A stretch of 47,199 nt of DNA from Saprolegnia diclina VS20 (taxonomy: Eukaryota > Oomycota > Saprolegniomycetes > Saprolegniales > Saprolegniaceae), in contig NW_008246142.1 of assembly GCF_000281045.1 (NCBI RefSeq), positions 38,422 to 85,620 on the forward strand, written 5' to 3'. The notes below the pieces were generated by a model. The model ran no database searches. It worked only from the letters and a program-made list of their open reading frames with translations, and was not told the DNA's origin. Positions 31,358 through 41,883 of this stretch are shown here, piece after piece. Every line of letters starts with the position of its first letter. The stretch's first letter is position 1. Both the position numbers and the translations under genes were made by a program.

Positions 31358-33395
31358 TTAGTTCCATGACGTCGACAGCTCTTCGTCGCGAAAAGCAAGC
31401 ACAACCAAGAGCGCAAAGTGGTCGGACGCAAACGTCTCGTTGGGCAGCCAGTAATGGCGTCGTTTCGGGTTGGGCAGCTGGAAGACGCTAGGCGGCCACG
31501 CGCCAGAGTACTTGGGGTTACTATGGTCGCCAATTTTCACACGGCTGTCCCAGTCGCGTGGGATGAACGCCGCATAGTCTATCTCACAATTGTCCTTTTG
31601 CTGTCGACAATGAAAAATAGGTGCACCGGCGTCGACAATCGTAGAGGACTCGCGGACATCGTCACCAACCAAGGTGCCGAGTGGCGGCAGCGTCAGCAGC
31701 CGGAATGGCGCCAACTCCTACGGCATTTAGGTCGACCCGGCTTTGTGATGTTGGCGGCCGTACTTTTTTTGTGAAAAAGATATAATCGACCGTGCCGGTC
31801 CACGCTTCCGTGACGTACGTACACGTGGGCTCGCCGCCGTAGCTGTAGCGGCCGTACGCGCTCTCAAAGACCTCAAAGTGCAGCAAACCGTCTTCCCGGT
31901 CACCGCGGAACTGCAGCGTCTCGTAGATTGCATCGTCGGGCTCGAGACGGCTCGGGCGCGGACACTGCTGGTCGTGCACCGTACCATCAATGAAGCGAGG
32001 CGTCTTGCCCGAGCAGTACGACAGCTACCCATCGCCGACAATCGGTCAGTCGCGCTCCGTCGTGCAATACGCATACTTTAAAAGGGTTGCTCAACTCGTC
32101 GTCATCGGCGGGGGGGACCACGGGGGGGCGGCCCCGCCACGCATGATGCCGGCCCTATCGAAAGCGTCAACTCGGTATCGAGACAAGCAACGTACTTGAA
32201 GCGTCTGAAACGGGGCCGACGGCGGGCTGTACGCGCTCCAGCCAAATGCATTTTTGGCCGCGACGCGAAACTCGTACTGGGTGCCAGCACTGAGCATCGT
32301 CATCTTGTGTGACGTGGTCACATCGTCCAGCACGACTTCATGTGTGAACCCGACAGTCGTGCTGCCGTTTACGCGGCGGTCGACTCGATACGCGAGCACC
32401 GGACCGTCCTACGGGCGTCATTTTGACAAACCCTTCGTCGACGTCTCTCGCACCACAGAGATTGGCGCCTCCCACGAAAGAACAAGCGTGCTCGTTGTCG
32501 CATCGCTTAGAACCGGTGGCGCCATGCGCGTCGGAGGAGCCGGCGCCGGCCGCGCCCGCCCCGTACGCATCACGTGGTAGACGTCGTCGCTGGGGCGGGC
32601 GTTGAACGAGCCAGCAACGACGATGGGCATTTGAAAGTCAGCGTTGAACGCCTCGACTTGCGGAAGCAGATACCGCAACTGGAGGTCCCGCACGACGTCG
32701 TGGTCCCGGTGGCTTGCGAGTTGTACGTTGACTAGCGTAATTCTGACGAGATTTGTTCGCCAAAAGCACCGTACCGATGCAGAGAGGGCTCGGAAATGCA
32801 CAGGTTTCCCAAGGCTGCAGTGCGACAAAGAGAGCAATGTTGTCTTGCTCGAGCTTGGCCGCGAGGTTCTCGCGGCGCGTCTGGGCCACGAGGTCGTTAA
32901 ACTCGATACGCTGCGTTCGAAAAATCTGAAAATTGAGCCGCCGAAACGCAATGACGAGCCCGTCGTCATGGTCACCCGGTCGACAATGGTACACGCTATC
33001 GTAGCCGAGTGCGTTGAGCGCAGGGATCCAAAACAATTCGTAGTCGTCGACTTCCTACGACACATGAATCCTATATTCTGCGCATTCGATGCAAGGTGGC
33101 GCGACCTGCAAGCATACAACATCGGCGTCGTAGGCGGTAATTTCTCTACAGTTCGTATGGAACCCAAGCAGATGATGTCAAGCACGAACGCGAGGAGCTG
33201 GTCCTTGCGACGCGTGCTGCCCAGTATGTACTCGGCACAGTACGGCTTGTACTTGGTCGTCGCGTGCAGCTGGCGCATGAGGTTGTACGACAGCACAGAC
33301 ACGGTCTCCTTTGTCGAGAGCTCGTAGATGGCGCGGACGTCATTGGACGCCGTGACGAGCCGCCGGCCACCAAAGAGCGCGGGACCGTCGACCAT
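31358..33395 (-). CDS. CCR4-type EEP-fold protein with inserted fibronectin III domain
   Basis: Endonuclease/exonuclease/phosphatase family protein related to CCR4/angel deadenylases. N-terminal half: VSVLSYNLMRQ, then EVDDYELFWIPALNALGYDS, GDHDDGLVIAFRR, LVRITLVNVQLASHRDHDVV and VVAGSFNARPSDDVYHVMRT. A fibronectin type III domain follows (PPTRMAPPVLSDATTSTLVL; WEAPIS; VLAYRVDRRV; YEFRVAAKNAFGWSAYSPPS). The EEP fold then resumes with FEVFESAYGRYSY, WTGTVDYIFFT and NETFASDHFALLVVL. The expected GDFN motif is GSFN, so the catalytic Asp is replaced by Ser, while the SDH histidine, the DYIF aspartate, and a Glu in EVD remain. One intron (33055-33163, 109 nt) is twice normal length and the junction before EVD is unresolved. 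Activity is doubtful. Confidence 0.85.
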
Positions 33396-33446
33396 TGGTT
33401 CTTGAAACGGCGTAACCTCTCTTCACATTTTTTCGCAACACCTGCA
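33396..33446. promoter_or_regulatory. 51-bp bidirectional intergenic promoter
   Basis: Only 51 bp separate the ATGs of the CCR4-like gene (-) and LRRC51 (+). It includes a T-run (CATTTTTTCG) and no CCAAT core; transcription starts and at least one 5' UTR must overlap the opposite gene or be very short. Confidence 0.5.
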
Positions 33447-34290
33447 ATGGAAAAGCCTATGACCGCATCGCCGTCCAAGGCGAGCGTCCGAGCGACGACC
33501 GCACCGGCGTCCCCGCCCGGGTCACCGACGCGCAAGGTTGCGCCGACGGTCAAAGAAATCAAGGCCCGGCTTCCGGACATTCCCCTCGACTTTTCCTTCA
33601 TGAACCTCAACTCCATCCTCGGTGCGTCGTCCTTTCTCAGCAAATTTCATCTCAAGTCATCTCAACGAGATGACTGATACGACAGATATTGTCAAGGAAG
33701 ATCCGATCTCGGGGCGGAAGCGACTCACAACCGACGACACGGGCAAAGTGGTATACCACCTCCAAGTCCTGCAAGTATCATACGCACGGTGTCGTCACTC
33801 GTAGCACAAGAAGACGGCTGCCAAAATTGTCGGCGGCGAGGTGTACACGCCGCCCGTCTCGATTCGGCTCAACGACAATGGCTTGACGTCGATCGACGAT
33901 CTCGACGCCGCGCTCAGTGGCGTGTTTGAAGACCCGACGCGCCTCCAGTGGATCGACCTCAGCGGCAACGCGATTGCGCAGCTGCCCAAAACCGTCTTTG
34001 CGCGCTACACGCAACTCTCGACCTTGCATATGCATGCAAACAAGCTCTGCGCGTACGCCGACATTGACGCGCTCTTTTGCCTCGTGCATTTGCGCCAGCT
34101 CACGCTCCATGGCAACCCCGTGGAAGAGAAGAAGCACTACCGTGTGTACACGATCTACCACATGCCGTCGCTTGTACAGCTCGACTACAGCACCGTCACG
34201 CAGTGCGAGCGCGAGCGGTCCGAGACGTGGGCCGTCACGTACCGCAAGCAGCTCGCGATCCGAAGGGGCGACCAAGTCGACGACATGTGA
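33447..34290 (+). CDS. LRRC51: LRRC51-like leucine-rich repeat protein
   Basis: About 230-245 residues in three exons. The N-terminus is Ser/Pro/Ala-rich (ASPPGSPTRKVAPTVKEIKA), then PLDFSFMNLNSIL and DIVKEDPISGRKRL, followed by LRRs: VSIRLNDNGLTSIDDLD, LQWIDLSGNAIAQLP, QLSTLHMHANKL and HLRQLTLHGNPVEEKKHYRV. The last LRR and cap YSTVTQCERERSETW match animal LRRC51 (LRTOMT1), a conserved protein in ciliated organisms, which fits flagellated zoospores. The second intron ends GTAG at 33803; its donor could be at 33747 or 33750 (54-57 nt) or nearer. Confidence 0.88.
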
Positions 34291-34940
34291 AAATAATGCC
34301 GACCTCGAGTTGCTCTAGGGTACCTAAGCACGTATACAACTCTGTATTTCTTGGCTTGTTAGCAAAGGCGACATGGCTTTGTATCGAGCACAAGATTAGA
34401 ACGTTCGTTGTTGGTTGACGCCAACTAGAAGCGCGCCACCTACGATGGTAAACTGCTGCTATGAAATTGGATAGAGCAGACATGTGTAATAGGATAGAAT
34501 ATGGATTGAAAACTTTATACAGACTAAAGACTCCACTACCATGCGTTGGAACACATGTTTTACTGACACCACCAACATGCGAGCAGCTTCTTGCCACCCC
34601 GACCAGTCTCCGCACGACGACCTCGGCTACTGCGTCAACGTGCAACGACACGTAACACAAGCGCGGCTGCCGCCCAGTAACGGAAGCCGCAGCGCGATGC
34701 GCGTTCTCTGACAGCGCCCTTCAGCTCAAGTTGGTATTCCATAGTCAACTGCAGCTAGAAGAAGGAGCAGGTTAGGTGTAGCTAGCTCGAACTAACTCTG
34801 CTCATTCACTTTCCAATAGCCCATCGACACCAAGAGTGCAGCTTGAGGCAGGTTGCACGCCGACAGCGCCGTCGATTCACGTGTTCTCGGACAGGCAGTC
34901 GCTCGGCATTTCGTTTTTGAACGTGACAGTTACGACAATT
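34291..34940. other. Intergenic spacer
   Basis: About 650 bp between LRRC51 and the first LRR-Notch gene. No gene, repeat or recognised element is visible; the segment 34440-34560 is AT-richer. Confidence 0.5.
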
Positions 34941-36782
34941 ATGTCCAGCGCGCTCCGGCGGCTGAGCCGGTTCGCCACGTCCATGGACCTCGAAGTCAAA
35001 TGGGGCGCCCGCTTTCGCCGGCCGCTGCTCGTTTGGGTCTACGTGCAGCATCTGATGACGTTTGTCTACTTTGGTCTTCTCGGCGCCATGCACCTCACGC
35101 TCGACCTCGGGATGCGCGTGGCGATGCGCAGCTACGCCAGCGGTCCGTCCGGCGCGCTCCTCGTCCTCACGGGCGTCTTGCACTGCTGGCCATTTCTGCC
35201 ATTACGCGTGCAGCAGCGCTGTGCCAGAGCCTGCGCCCGCCAAGGCCATCGCACGCATTCTCGATGGTGGCCAAAAAGCCTCGTGCCATCGACCAACGTC
35301 CAGATTGCACTTGGTCATTTCGTGGCCATTTCGTGCGAGACGTATACCGCGTACGACATGTCGTGCCGGATCGTGAACCCGCACCTTGCGGGCTTGTACG
35401 CGTCGCTCCTTGTGCTCAACTGCGTCTGCACCACGTGGCTTCTCTTTCTGCGAGATGCGAGCTCCAAGCTCGTGTGGGTGAATCTCCTTGACAGCGCGAT
35501 TTCATTTGCGCTGTCGGCTGGGTTTCCGCTCTTCTTTTTGCTTTTGCCGCTCATTCGATTTGTGTTTGTCTCGAGCCGCGACATTGCCCATAGTTTGCAC
35601 TGGTATGCGCAAATCTACTCGACGTCGCGGACCTTGTGCGTGTCGTCGCTGCCGGTGCTCGCGCTGCGCGTTGTGCCGGGCGTCACCAACTTTGGCGTAC
35701 TGCGACGCGTGTCGGCCTCCTTGCGCTACAAGCGCCATCACGCACTGGGACCGCCGCGGGGGACCATCCCCACAGGGTGGCGCGCGTTTACGCTTCAGCA
35801 GCGCCACGGACGGCTACTGAAGATCGTGCTCGCATGTAATGTGCTATGGGGTGTCGCCGTGGCCGTCACGTCGGTGCGGGCGCTCTACCTTCGGTCACCA
35901 TGCCCCGACTACTGCGTGTACGCATCGGCGCCGTGGTTTACCACCGAGTGCAACTGCATTTACGCCCTTCTCAACTGCCGCGACGCTGGCATCGAAGCCA
36001 ACGACAGCGTCGACAACCGTTTTCATGCGTCCATCGTTGGCCCGAACCTCGTGTTTCTGCATCTGCAGCGCTGCGCAGTTCCCAACGGTCTTGCGCTCGA
36101 AACCTTGTCGCAATTTCAGAGCCTGTATGCCCTCAAGCTGGAGATGACGCAGTTGGCGCGGTGGGACGTTCCAGGGACCTCGCTCCCGTCGTCGGTGATG
36201 CTCATCGATGTGCGCTACAGCCAACTCGCGTCGGTGCCTTACATTCTGCGCTCGATGCCGCCGTCCGTGCGCTGGCTTTTCCTTGTGGGACACCCCAAGC
36301 TTGTGGATATTCCCAGTGACGTCTATGCGAACTGGACCAACCTTCTCTCGCTCTGGCTCGGCGATAACGCACTTCCGCACGTGCGACCGAGAGACATAGC
36401 ACAAATGACATCGCTCCAGATTCTGGATCTGAGCAGCAACCAGATCGCAGACATCCCCGAGACTGAACTTGGCGCGCTGCCGCTGCTTCGAACGCTCTAT
36501 TTGCACAACAACGCCATTCGCATCTTTCCGTCGACGCTGTTGCGAGCCAAACCGAACCTCCTGCTCTCGCTCAACCACAACCCGATCGCGACGATTGCAG
36601 AGATCGTGGGTCGCTCGGTGCACGTTGCCTCTACGCCGTTCTGCACTGCGACGCCGATGACTTCAGCATGCTACGAAGACTGCGCGCCGAGCTGCGGCAT
36701 GCCCTTTGTTGGCAATTACCTCTGCGACCTCGGTTGCAACACGACAGCGTGCGCCTTTGACGGCGGCGATTGTGATTTTTAG
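34941..36782 (+). CDS. Polytopic LRR protein with C-terminal Notch (LNR) module, paralog A
   Basis: Intronless, 613 residues. Several hydrophobic segments occupy residues 25-310 (HLMTFVYFGLLGAMHLTLDL; LAGLYASLLVLNCVCTTWLL; FALSAGFPLFFLLLPLIRFV; VLACNVLWGVAVAVTSVRAL). After the last TM an extracellular-type region starts with CPDYCVYASAPWFTTECNC, then LRRs (SLQILDLSSNQIADIPETE; LLRTLYLHNNAIRIFPS) and a terminal Lin-12/Notch repeat (NYLCDLGCNTTACAFDGGDC) ending two residues later. The start at 34941 (MSSALRRLSRFATS) is chosen over an open but non-ATG extension. It is paralogous to the gene on the opposite strand at 37043-38965 and faces it tail to tail. Function is unknown; a sensor-like surface protein is inferred. 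Confidence 0.88.
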   Translation: MSSALRRLSRFATSMDLEVKWGARFRRPLLVWVYVQHLMTFVYFGLLGAMHLTLDLGMRVAMRSYASGPSGALLVLTGVLHCWPFLPLRVQQRCARACARQGHRTHSRWWPKSLVPSTNVQIALGHFVAISCETYTAYDMSCRIVNPHLAGLYASLLVLNCVCTTWLLFLRDASSKLVWVNLLDSAISFALSAGFPLFFLLLPLIRFVFVSSRDIAHSLHWYAQIYSTSRTLCVSSLPVLALRVVPGVTNFGVLRRVSASLRYKRHHALGPPRGTIPTGWRAFTLQQRHGRLLKIVLACNVLWGVAVAVTSVRALYLRSPCPDYCVYASAPWFTTECNCIYALLNCRDAGIEANDSVDNRFHASIVGPNLVFLHLQRCAVPNGLALETLSQFQSLYALKLEMTQLARWDVPGTSLPSSVMLIDVRYSQLASVPYILRSMPPSVRWLFLVGHPKLVDIPSDVYANWTNLLSLWLGDNALPHVRPRDIAQMTSLQILDLSSNQIADIPETELGALPLLRTLYLHNNAIRIFPSTLLRAKPNLLLSLNHNPIATIAEIVGRSVHVASTPFCTATPMTSACYEDCAPSCGMPFVGNYLCDLGCNTTACAFDGGDCDF

Positions 36783-37042
36783 CGTCAAGACCACAAATCT
36801 GTGATAGTCTCATTCGCAGCCGCGTTTGACGTGCGCGTCATTGCCGTCTTGATAATCAAAGCACGTTGGGTGTGGGTCTTGCCCACATCAGGAACGTCTG
36901 CATGGGCAAAGGCCCTCAATATGGCGTGACGATCCGGTCGCACTGCACATTCTCAACTGCGTTTCAACCAAACCGCTGGAAAACGCCGCGAGGTTGACGA
37001 TTAAACCGTCTACTTGTCTACAGTGGCAGCATTCTACGTCGG

Positions 37043-38965
37043 TTAGAAAAGACAGTCGCCGCCGTCAAAGGCGCACGCCGACGTGTTGCACGCCGTGTCG
37101 CAAAAGTAGTCGGTGATACGACCGTGGCTACAGGCGCTCGCGCAGTCGGTGCCGCAGACGCCGCTTTGTGTCGTTGTATTGCAGTAGAGGGTGTTGGTCA
37201 TGTCGAGGCGGCCCCACGCACAGCCATCGCTGCATAGAGATGGAATCGGGTTTCGGTTCAAAAACACCTCGAGCTTGGGGTAGTTCGATCGCGCCGACAG
37301 AGGAAACTCCAAGAGGGCGTTTTGGTCCAGGTACAGCTCGAACAAGCGCGCTGTGATTTTGTCGAGCTCTCGCGGGAGCGCGGTGAGACGGTTGTAGCCG
37401 ACATCGATCGAGGAGACGATGGGGAGGTCGCCGATTTCAGGTGGCAGCGTGGTCAAGCCCATCGCAACCAGGCGCAGCGAGAGCAAGTTGGTCCAATTTT
37501 GAAACACGGCGCCCGCTATCGTCATTAGCGGGCACTCAGCCACATACAAAAACCGAAGTGTCGGTGGCGGCGCCGATAGCACCTCGGGCAGCAACGTCAA
37601 GTACGGGGCGTGGCGAAGATGCACAAGCATCGTCGACGGTGGCAGTGCTTTCGATGTCACGGGCCACTCGCGCAGCGCCGTGTGTTCAAGCCAGAGACCA
37701 TAGAGGTTTGTAAACTGGGACGTCGTCGTTGCGTTCAAGCCATAAGGGATGTCGCACCGCTGCACATGCAGAAGGAAGAGGTCCGGGCCAAGACGCGCAC
37801 GTGTAAAATAGGCGTCGACCGAAGAGCTGTCGGTTATGTGATCGCGGACGCAGTGGAGGCGGACGTAGACGCATCGGCAGTCGTTGGTGAACCATGGCGC
37901 GGCCACTTGCTCGCAGTAGGACGGGCACGCGTCCCGATGAAAGACCGCGAGCGTCGCCACGAGAAGAACGGCGCCACCCCACAAAAGATCAAGAAGAAGC
38001 GCCGCGAGCACGACATTCTGGTGTTTCTGCTCCCACGTAAAGTGGTCTTTGCTGACTTCCCACGCCACCTTGGCGACTTCGATCGAGATGGAACTGAGAT
38101 GCGGTACGCCTCGAAGCCGCATCGAGACAGAGACGTTGCGCATCGACGGGAGCTTCGAGCTGACGCGCGGTCCGTCGACGAGCTTGACCGTGACGGAGAA
38201 TCGGCGCCGACTCCAGCTCTTGGTGCGCAGCAGCGGCCGTGGCGTGCTCTTCTTGATGTGACGCAGGCGCGTCAGCACAAGAAAGTTGGTGACGGCCAAG
38301 AGCGTCTTGACAACCAAGTCCGAGCTCGATGACGTCACGAGCAAGCGCGACGGCGGCACGTTGAGCGCGAGCCAATTAAAGCTGTGGCGCACGTTGTGAT
38401 TCCCAAAGAACCTGTACTGCATGATAGGCGCAGCGAAAAACACGAGGGGGAATCCCGCCGTCAAAGCGGTCGACATGACGCAGTCGATGAGCCCAATGAG
38501 CTGCAATTTGGACTTGGCGCGCTTGAGCAGGAGAAGCCACGACGTACAGAGGCAATTGATTGCGAGCGTGATCGCGTACAAGTAGGCAACCTCGGTCTGC
38601 GCGAGCGATCGTGCCATCTTGTAGGCCAAATGCGTCTCGCAGCCAATGGCAATGAAGTGGTTGAGGCACACTTGAATGTTGTCGGGGACGGGCCACTGAG
38701 CTGTCCAGTGCTCGAACGAGCAGCGCGATGTTGGTCGCATCACGATGGGATCGACGCGAGCGGTTTGGAACGAGCACAAAGGGTAGAGATGCAGGAGCGC
38801 GATGACACCAAACATGACGCCACTCGGTAACATAGCGTAGCCGTCGAGGGAGACGACCTCCCCGTCGTTGGCGATGAAGTGAAAGATCGAGAGAAAGCCA
38901 AAGTAGAGGCACGAGATACCATGCAGCAGGCGAAGGAGGCCGCGCCATGCTCGGCTCGGTTGCAT
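37043..38965 (-). CDS. Polytopic LRR protein with C-terminal Notch (LNR) module, paralog B
   Basis: Intronless, 640 residues, same architecture as paralog A: N-terminal hydrophobic segments (CLYFGFLSIFHFIAN; YAITLAINCLCTSWLLLLKR; LTAGFPLVFFAAPIMQYRFF; VVLAALLLDLLWGGAVLLVA), then CPSYCEQVAAPWFTNDCRC, LRRs (PIVSSIDVGYNRLTALPREL; ARLFELYLDQNALLEFP) and a Notch repeat (DYFCDTACNTSACAFDGGDC). Aligned landmarks shared with A include NIQVCLNHFIAIGCET versus NVQIALGHFVAISCET, and NWTNLLSLRL versus NWTNLLSLWL. The cytosolic loop (residues about 235-310) is longer and more basic than in A. The 260 bp between the two stop codons contain no gene. Confidence 0.88.
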   Translation of the reverse strand: MQPSRAWRGLLRLLHGISCLYFGFLSIFHFIANDGEVVSLDGYAMLPSGVMFGVIALLHLYPLCSFQTARVDPIVMRPTSRCSFEHWTAQWPVPDNIQVCLNHFIAIGCETHLAYKMARSLAQTEVAYLYAITLAINCLCTSWLLLLKRAKSKLQLIGLIDCVMSTALTAGFPLVFFAAPIMQYRFFGNHNVRHSFNWLALNVPPSRLLVTSSSSDLVVKTLLAVTNFLVLTRLRHIKKSTPRPLLRTKSWSRRRFSVTVKLVDGPRVSSKLPSMRNVSVSMRLRGVPHLSSISIEVAKVAWEVSKDHFTWEQKHQNVVLAALLLDLLWGGAVLLVATLAVFHRDACPSYCEQVAAPWFTNDCRCVYVRLHCVRDHITDSSSVDAYFTRARLGPDLFLLHVQRCDIPYGLNATTTSQFTNLYGLWLEHTALREWPVTSKALPPSTMLVHLRHAPYLTLLPEVLSAPPPTLRFLYVAECPLMTIAGAVFQNWTNLLSLRLVAMGLTTLPPEIGDLPIVSSIDVGYNRLTALPRELDKITARLFELYLDQNALLEFPLSARSNYPKLEVFLNRNPIPSLCSDGCAWGRLDMTNTLYCNTTTQSGVCGTDCASACSHGRITDYFCDTACNTSACAFDGGDCLF

Positions 38966-40203
38966 TTCAATTCAAAGTTAGACGGGTCATACATAGTAGA
39001 ATGTTGAAACCGACGACGTCCTCGTGGTCACGACAGCCATTGCACATGTTGATTTGTCATACCATAGTTGACTCGCAGACGCAGAAATATCCAACAGGTT
39101 AGCGCACCGCCTCGAGCCTTGACTCGAGTACGGTCTCGACAGCATCGCCGCTGATGCGACACATAGTGGCAGCTTCAATCGCATCGCAAAACCGAACTGA
39201 CGTGTCGTTAAAGTAGCGTACTCGCAAATCCATCCCTCAGCTGCAGTAGCCCATGCCGACACCAGCATCGCTCGTACCAGTCCATGGATCCGAGTGCACA
39301 TCGTTGACGTCATCGCCACGTACGCCGACAATGACCACCGAGGAAGTGTTTTCATCCGAGACCACGGCTCGCGTGACCTCGTCGATACCGTCAGGAGTTG
39401 GTGTAGCTGAGGCCCTTGGCTTCAAAAGTGGCTTTGCGCTGCATTTTGTGCCGAGCGCATCTACCACCATGAGCATGCTACCATGAATATATATCAGTTT
39501 CTTGAGGTCCTCGAGATTTGCCAGTGACTCATGCTATCGAGGAATGGTGGCCTGCATGTACCCCACGCCGTTGTCGTGACGACATACTTCTGGCAGGTCG
39601 TGTACACTTGGTATGCGACGACGGTCTTTTGAACGACCTGCGAGCCGGAGTATGTGAACGATTCTTGCGCCCGCTCTGCCCCGCGGCTTGGACGATCCGA
39701 GTGCGTTCGTCGCGGGGTGGTCCTGCCGTTGCATGCGAGCCAGAGCGGGTTGCAGATGCTCTCTCAAAGCACTGTGATAGCCGTCGATGTGTGCAACATA
39801 GCAGCTCAGGACACGGATGCGCAGCCCTCCAGATAGCGCTGACACTGCTTGCAAGCTGCAACGTTAGTAGGTGGAGTAAGTGACGAGTGTTCGGGAATGC
39901 GTTCCCTTACGGAATCGTAGTGGTCTTGCTTCTCGCTTTCTAGTTCTAGCAGCCGTAGGTTATGCACGTTATACATGAGACATGGCTAGTCTTATTTCTA
40001 ACGAGTTGGCGGAGCGACGACGGAAGAAATGGCGGAAGCCTTAGGAACGAGCGCCACAAGCTCGACCTTGTTGATTTGCACAAGTTGAAGCGCGCGAAAA
40101 ACCTCTGAAACATGATATATCCCGTATCGAAAGACACGGTATTTTAGGATTGGACGAATTTGACTGGTTGATAGTCCTGTTGGAGCAAAAGAGAATCGTA
40201 TCC
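38966..40203. other. Intergenic with a possible decayed secreted-protein gene
   Basis: On the minus strand, two protein-like stretches are visible: ESFTYSGSQVVQKTVVAYQV at about 39600-39665, continuing YTTCQKYVVTTTAWG, and SSVVIVGVRGDDVNDVHSD near 39280-39340 ending GMGYCS at 39240. They are in different frames with GTAC/AG-like boundaries between them, but no start codon with a signal peptide or clear gene end could be placed. The part before FCF2 (40000-40200) is promoter-like without a clear motif. Confidence 0.3.
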
Positions 40204-41883
40204 ATGGTCGCCACGCGCCGGTCCTTGCGTCTGTCCCTGGGTGGGACCGAGTCGACGGCGTCGGCCTCGCCGCCTCCGAGGCGCGCGCCCCGCGGCAAGG
40301 CTGCGGCTGCCACTGACGCGCCGAAGGAAGCCGAGGCCGTCAAGAGCGAGGCCAAGACCGTCAAGAGCGAGGCCAAGGCCACCAAGAAGACGACCAAGAA
40401 GGCGGCTGACGACGTTGCGCCCAAGGCCCGCGCCACGCGCGGCAAGCGCGTGACCCGCGCATCCTTGTCCAAGTCCGACATTGACGCGCTCGCGCAAGTG
40501 GCGCAGGAAGTCGCCGCGAAGGAAGCCGCGGAGGATGATGCGGCCAAGCAAGGCGCTCCGGTTGAGGTCATCGACATCGTCTCGGAAGACGATGTGACGG
40601 TCCTTGAGACGGCTGCTGATGAAACGAAGCTGGAGGCGCGTCATGAGGCTGTTGTTGCCGACATCTCTGCCAAGGACGAGGCGTCTGCCCAGGAAGAAGA
40701 GGTCTCGGCCCACGAAGAAGTGGTCTCAGCCGAGGAGACCGAATCCGCCGAAGACTTTGCTGCTGACGGTACTGAGTCGGCTGAAGAAGCGGAAATCGAA
40801 GCCGAATCCATCCAAGACGTAATGTCGGCCGAAGAAGCAACCGCCGACGAGACGACGGCGGACGAGTCGATGGGCGACGAAGCCGACACGGCGGAAGAGG
40901 CGACGGAAGCTGCTATGCAAGAGGAGGTCGTGGACGAAGCGTCGGCGGTCGAGGAAGATGAACACATTGCGATGGCCTCTGCCTCGGACGACGAAGAAGC
41001 CGACGAAGAGCATATCGCGATGGCGCCGGCTTCGGACGACGACGAGCATATCGCGATGGCGCCGGTCGCAGCCGACGACGCCGCCCCCGACGCTGATATG
41101 GAAGAGGATGACGACGACGACCTCAATGCACTGGTACGCATTCATGGATTCTTCGCCCACGGATATATCGAACACTCTCGTAGGTGGGCATGGCCATGGC
41201 GAGCTTCCAGGCTCCGCCGCCGCCGACGAATGCTGCGGCGACCGCGACATCCGATGCGCCGCTGGCGCTGGTCTCAAGCACGCTCGAGAGCGGCGTGTCG
41301 TATGACAATCTGTACATGAAGTTCAACGGCCGCAAGTGCGCGCGCGGCGCGGAGCTCGTGCCGGAGCGCAAGCTGACGGAAGAGGTGTCGCAGCTGCAAA
41401 AGCAGGCCGCGTACAAGGCCAAGATGGACGCGGCCAACTCGGGCGCGCATGAGAAGAAGGTGTCGCAGGACCGTCTCCAATCGAGCCGCAAGTGGTTCAA
41501 CATGACGTCCAACGAGATGACGGACGAAGCAAAGCGCGACATGCAGCTCATCAAAATGCGCAACTACCTCGACCCGAAGCGCTTCTACAAGGTATACATT
41601 TGCCTTTGGATCCCTGGCGCTAACGCAGTGGCGATAGTCGAGCGACCACAAGAAGGGCAACCTCCCCAAAGTGTTCCAGGTCGGCACCGTCATCGAGGGC
41701 GCAGCCGAGTACAAGTCGAACCGCCTCACGCGCAAGGAGCGCCAGCAGACGTTCACGGAAGAAATCATGCATGACCAAGCGATCCGGTCGTATACGAAGC
41801 GCAAGTTTAACGACATCCAGGCTGCGCGCGCCAACACGTCCAAGCACAAGAAGCCCTTCAAGAAGGCCAAGCACTACAAGTAA
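40204..41883 (+). CDS. FCF2: FCF2/DNTTIP2-type pre-rRNA processing factor
   Basis: Nucleolar small-subunit processome protein, 527 residues, three exons (introns 41134-41183 and 41593-41638). The N-terminal 310 residues are low-complexity: basic Lys/Arg/Ala (KKTTKKAADDV) then very acidic, including three copies of a HIAMA(S/P) motif separated by Asp/Glu runs. The C-terminal FCF2 domain shows SSRKWFNMTSNEMTDEAKRD, LIKMRNYLDPKRFYKSSD, LPKVFQVGTVIEGAAEYKS and NRLTRKERQQTFTEEIM, ending with a Lys-rich tail (KPFKKAKHYK). In yeast Fcf2 is required for early 18S rRNA cleavages; that role is inferred here. Start MVATRRSLRLSL. Confidence 0.92.
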
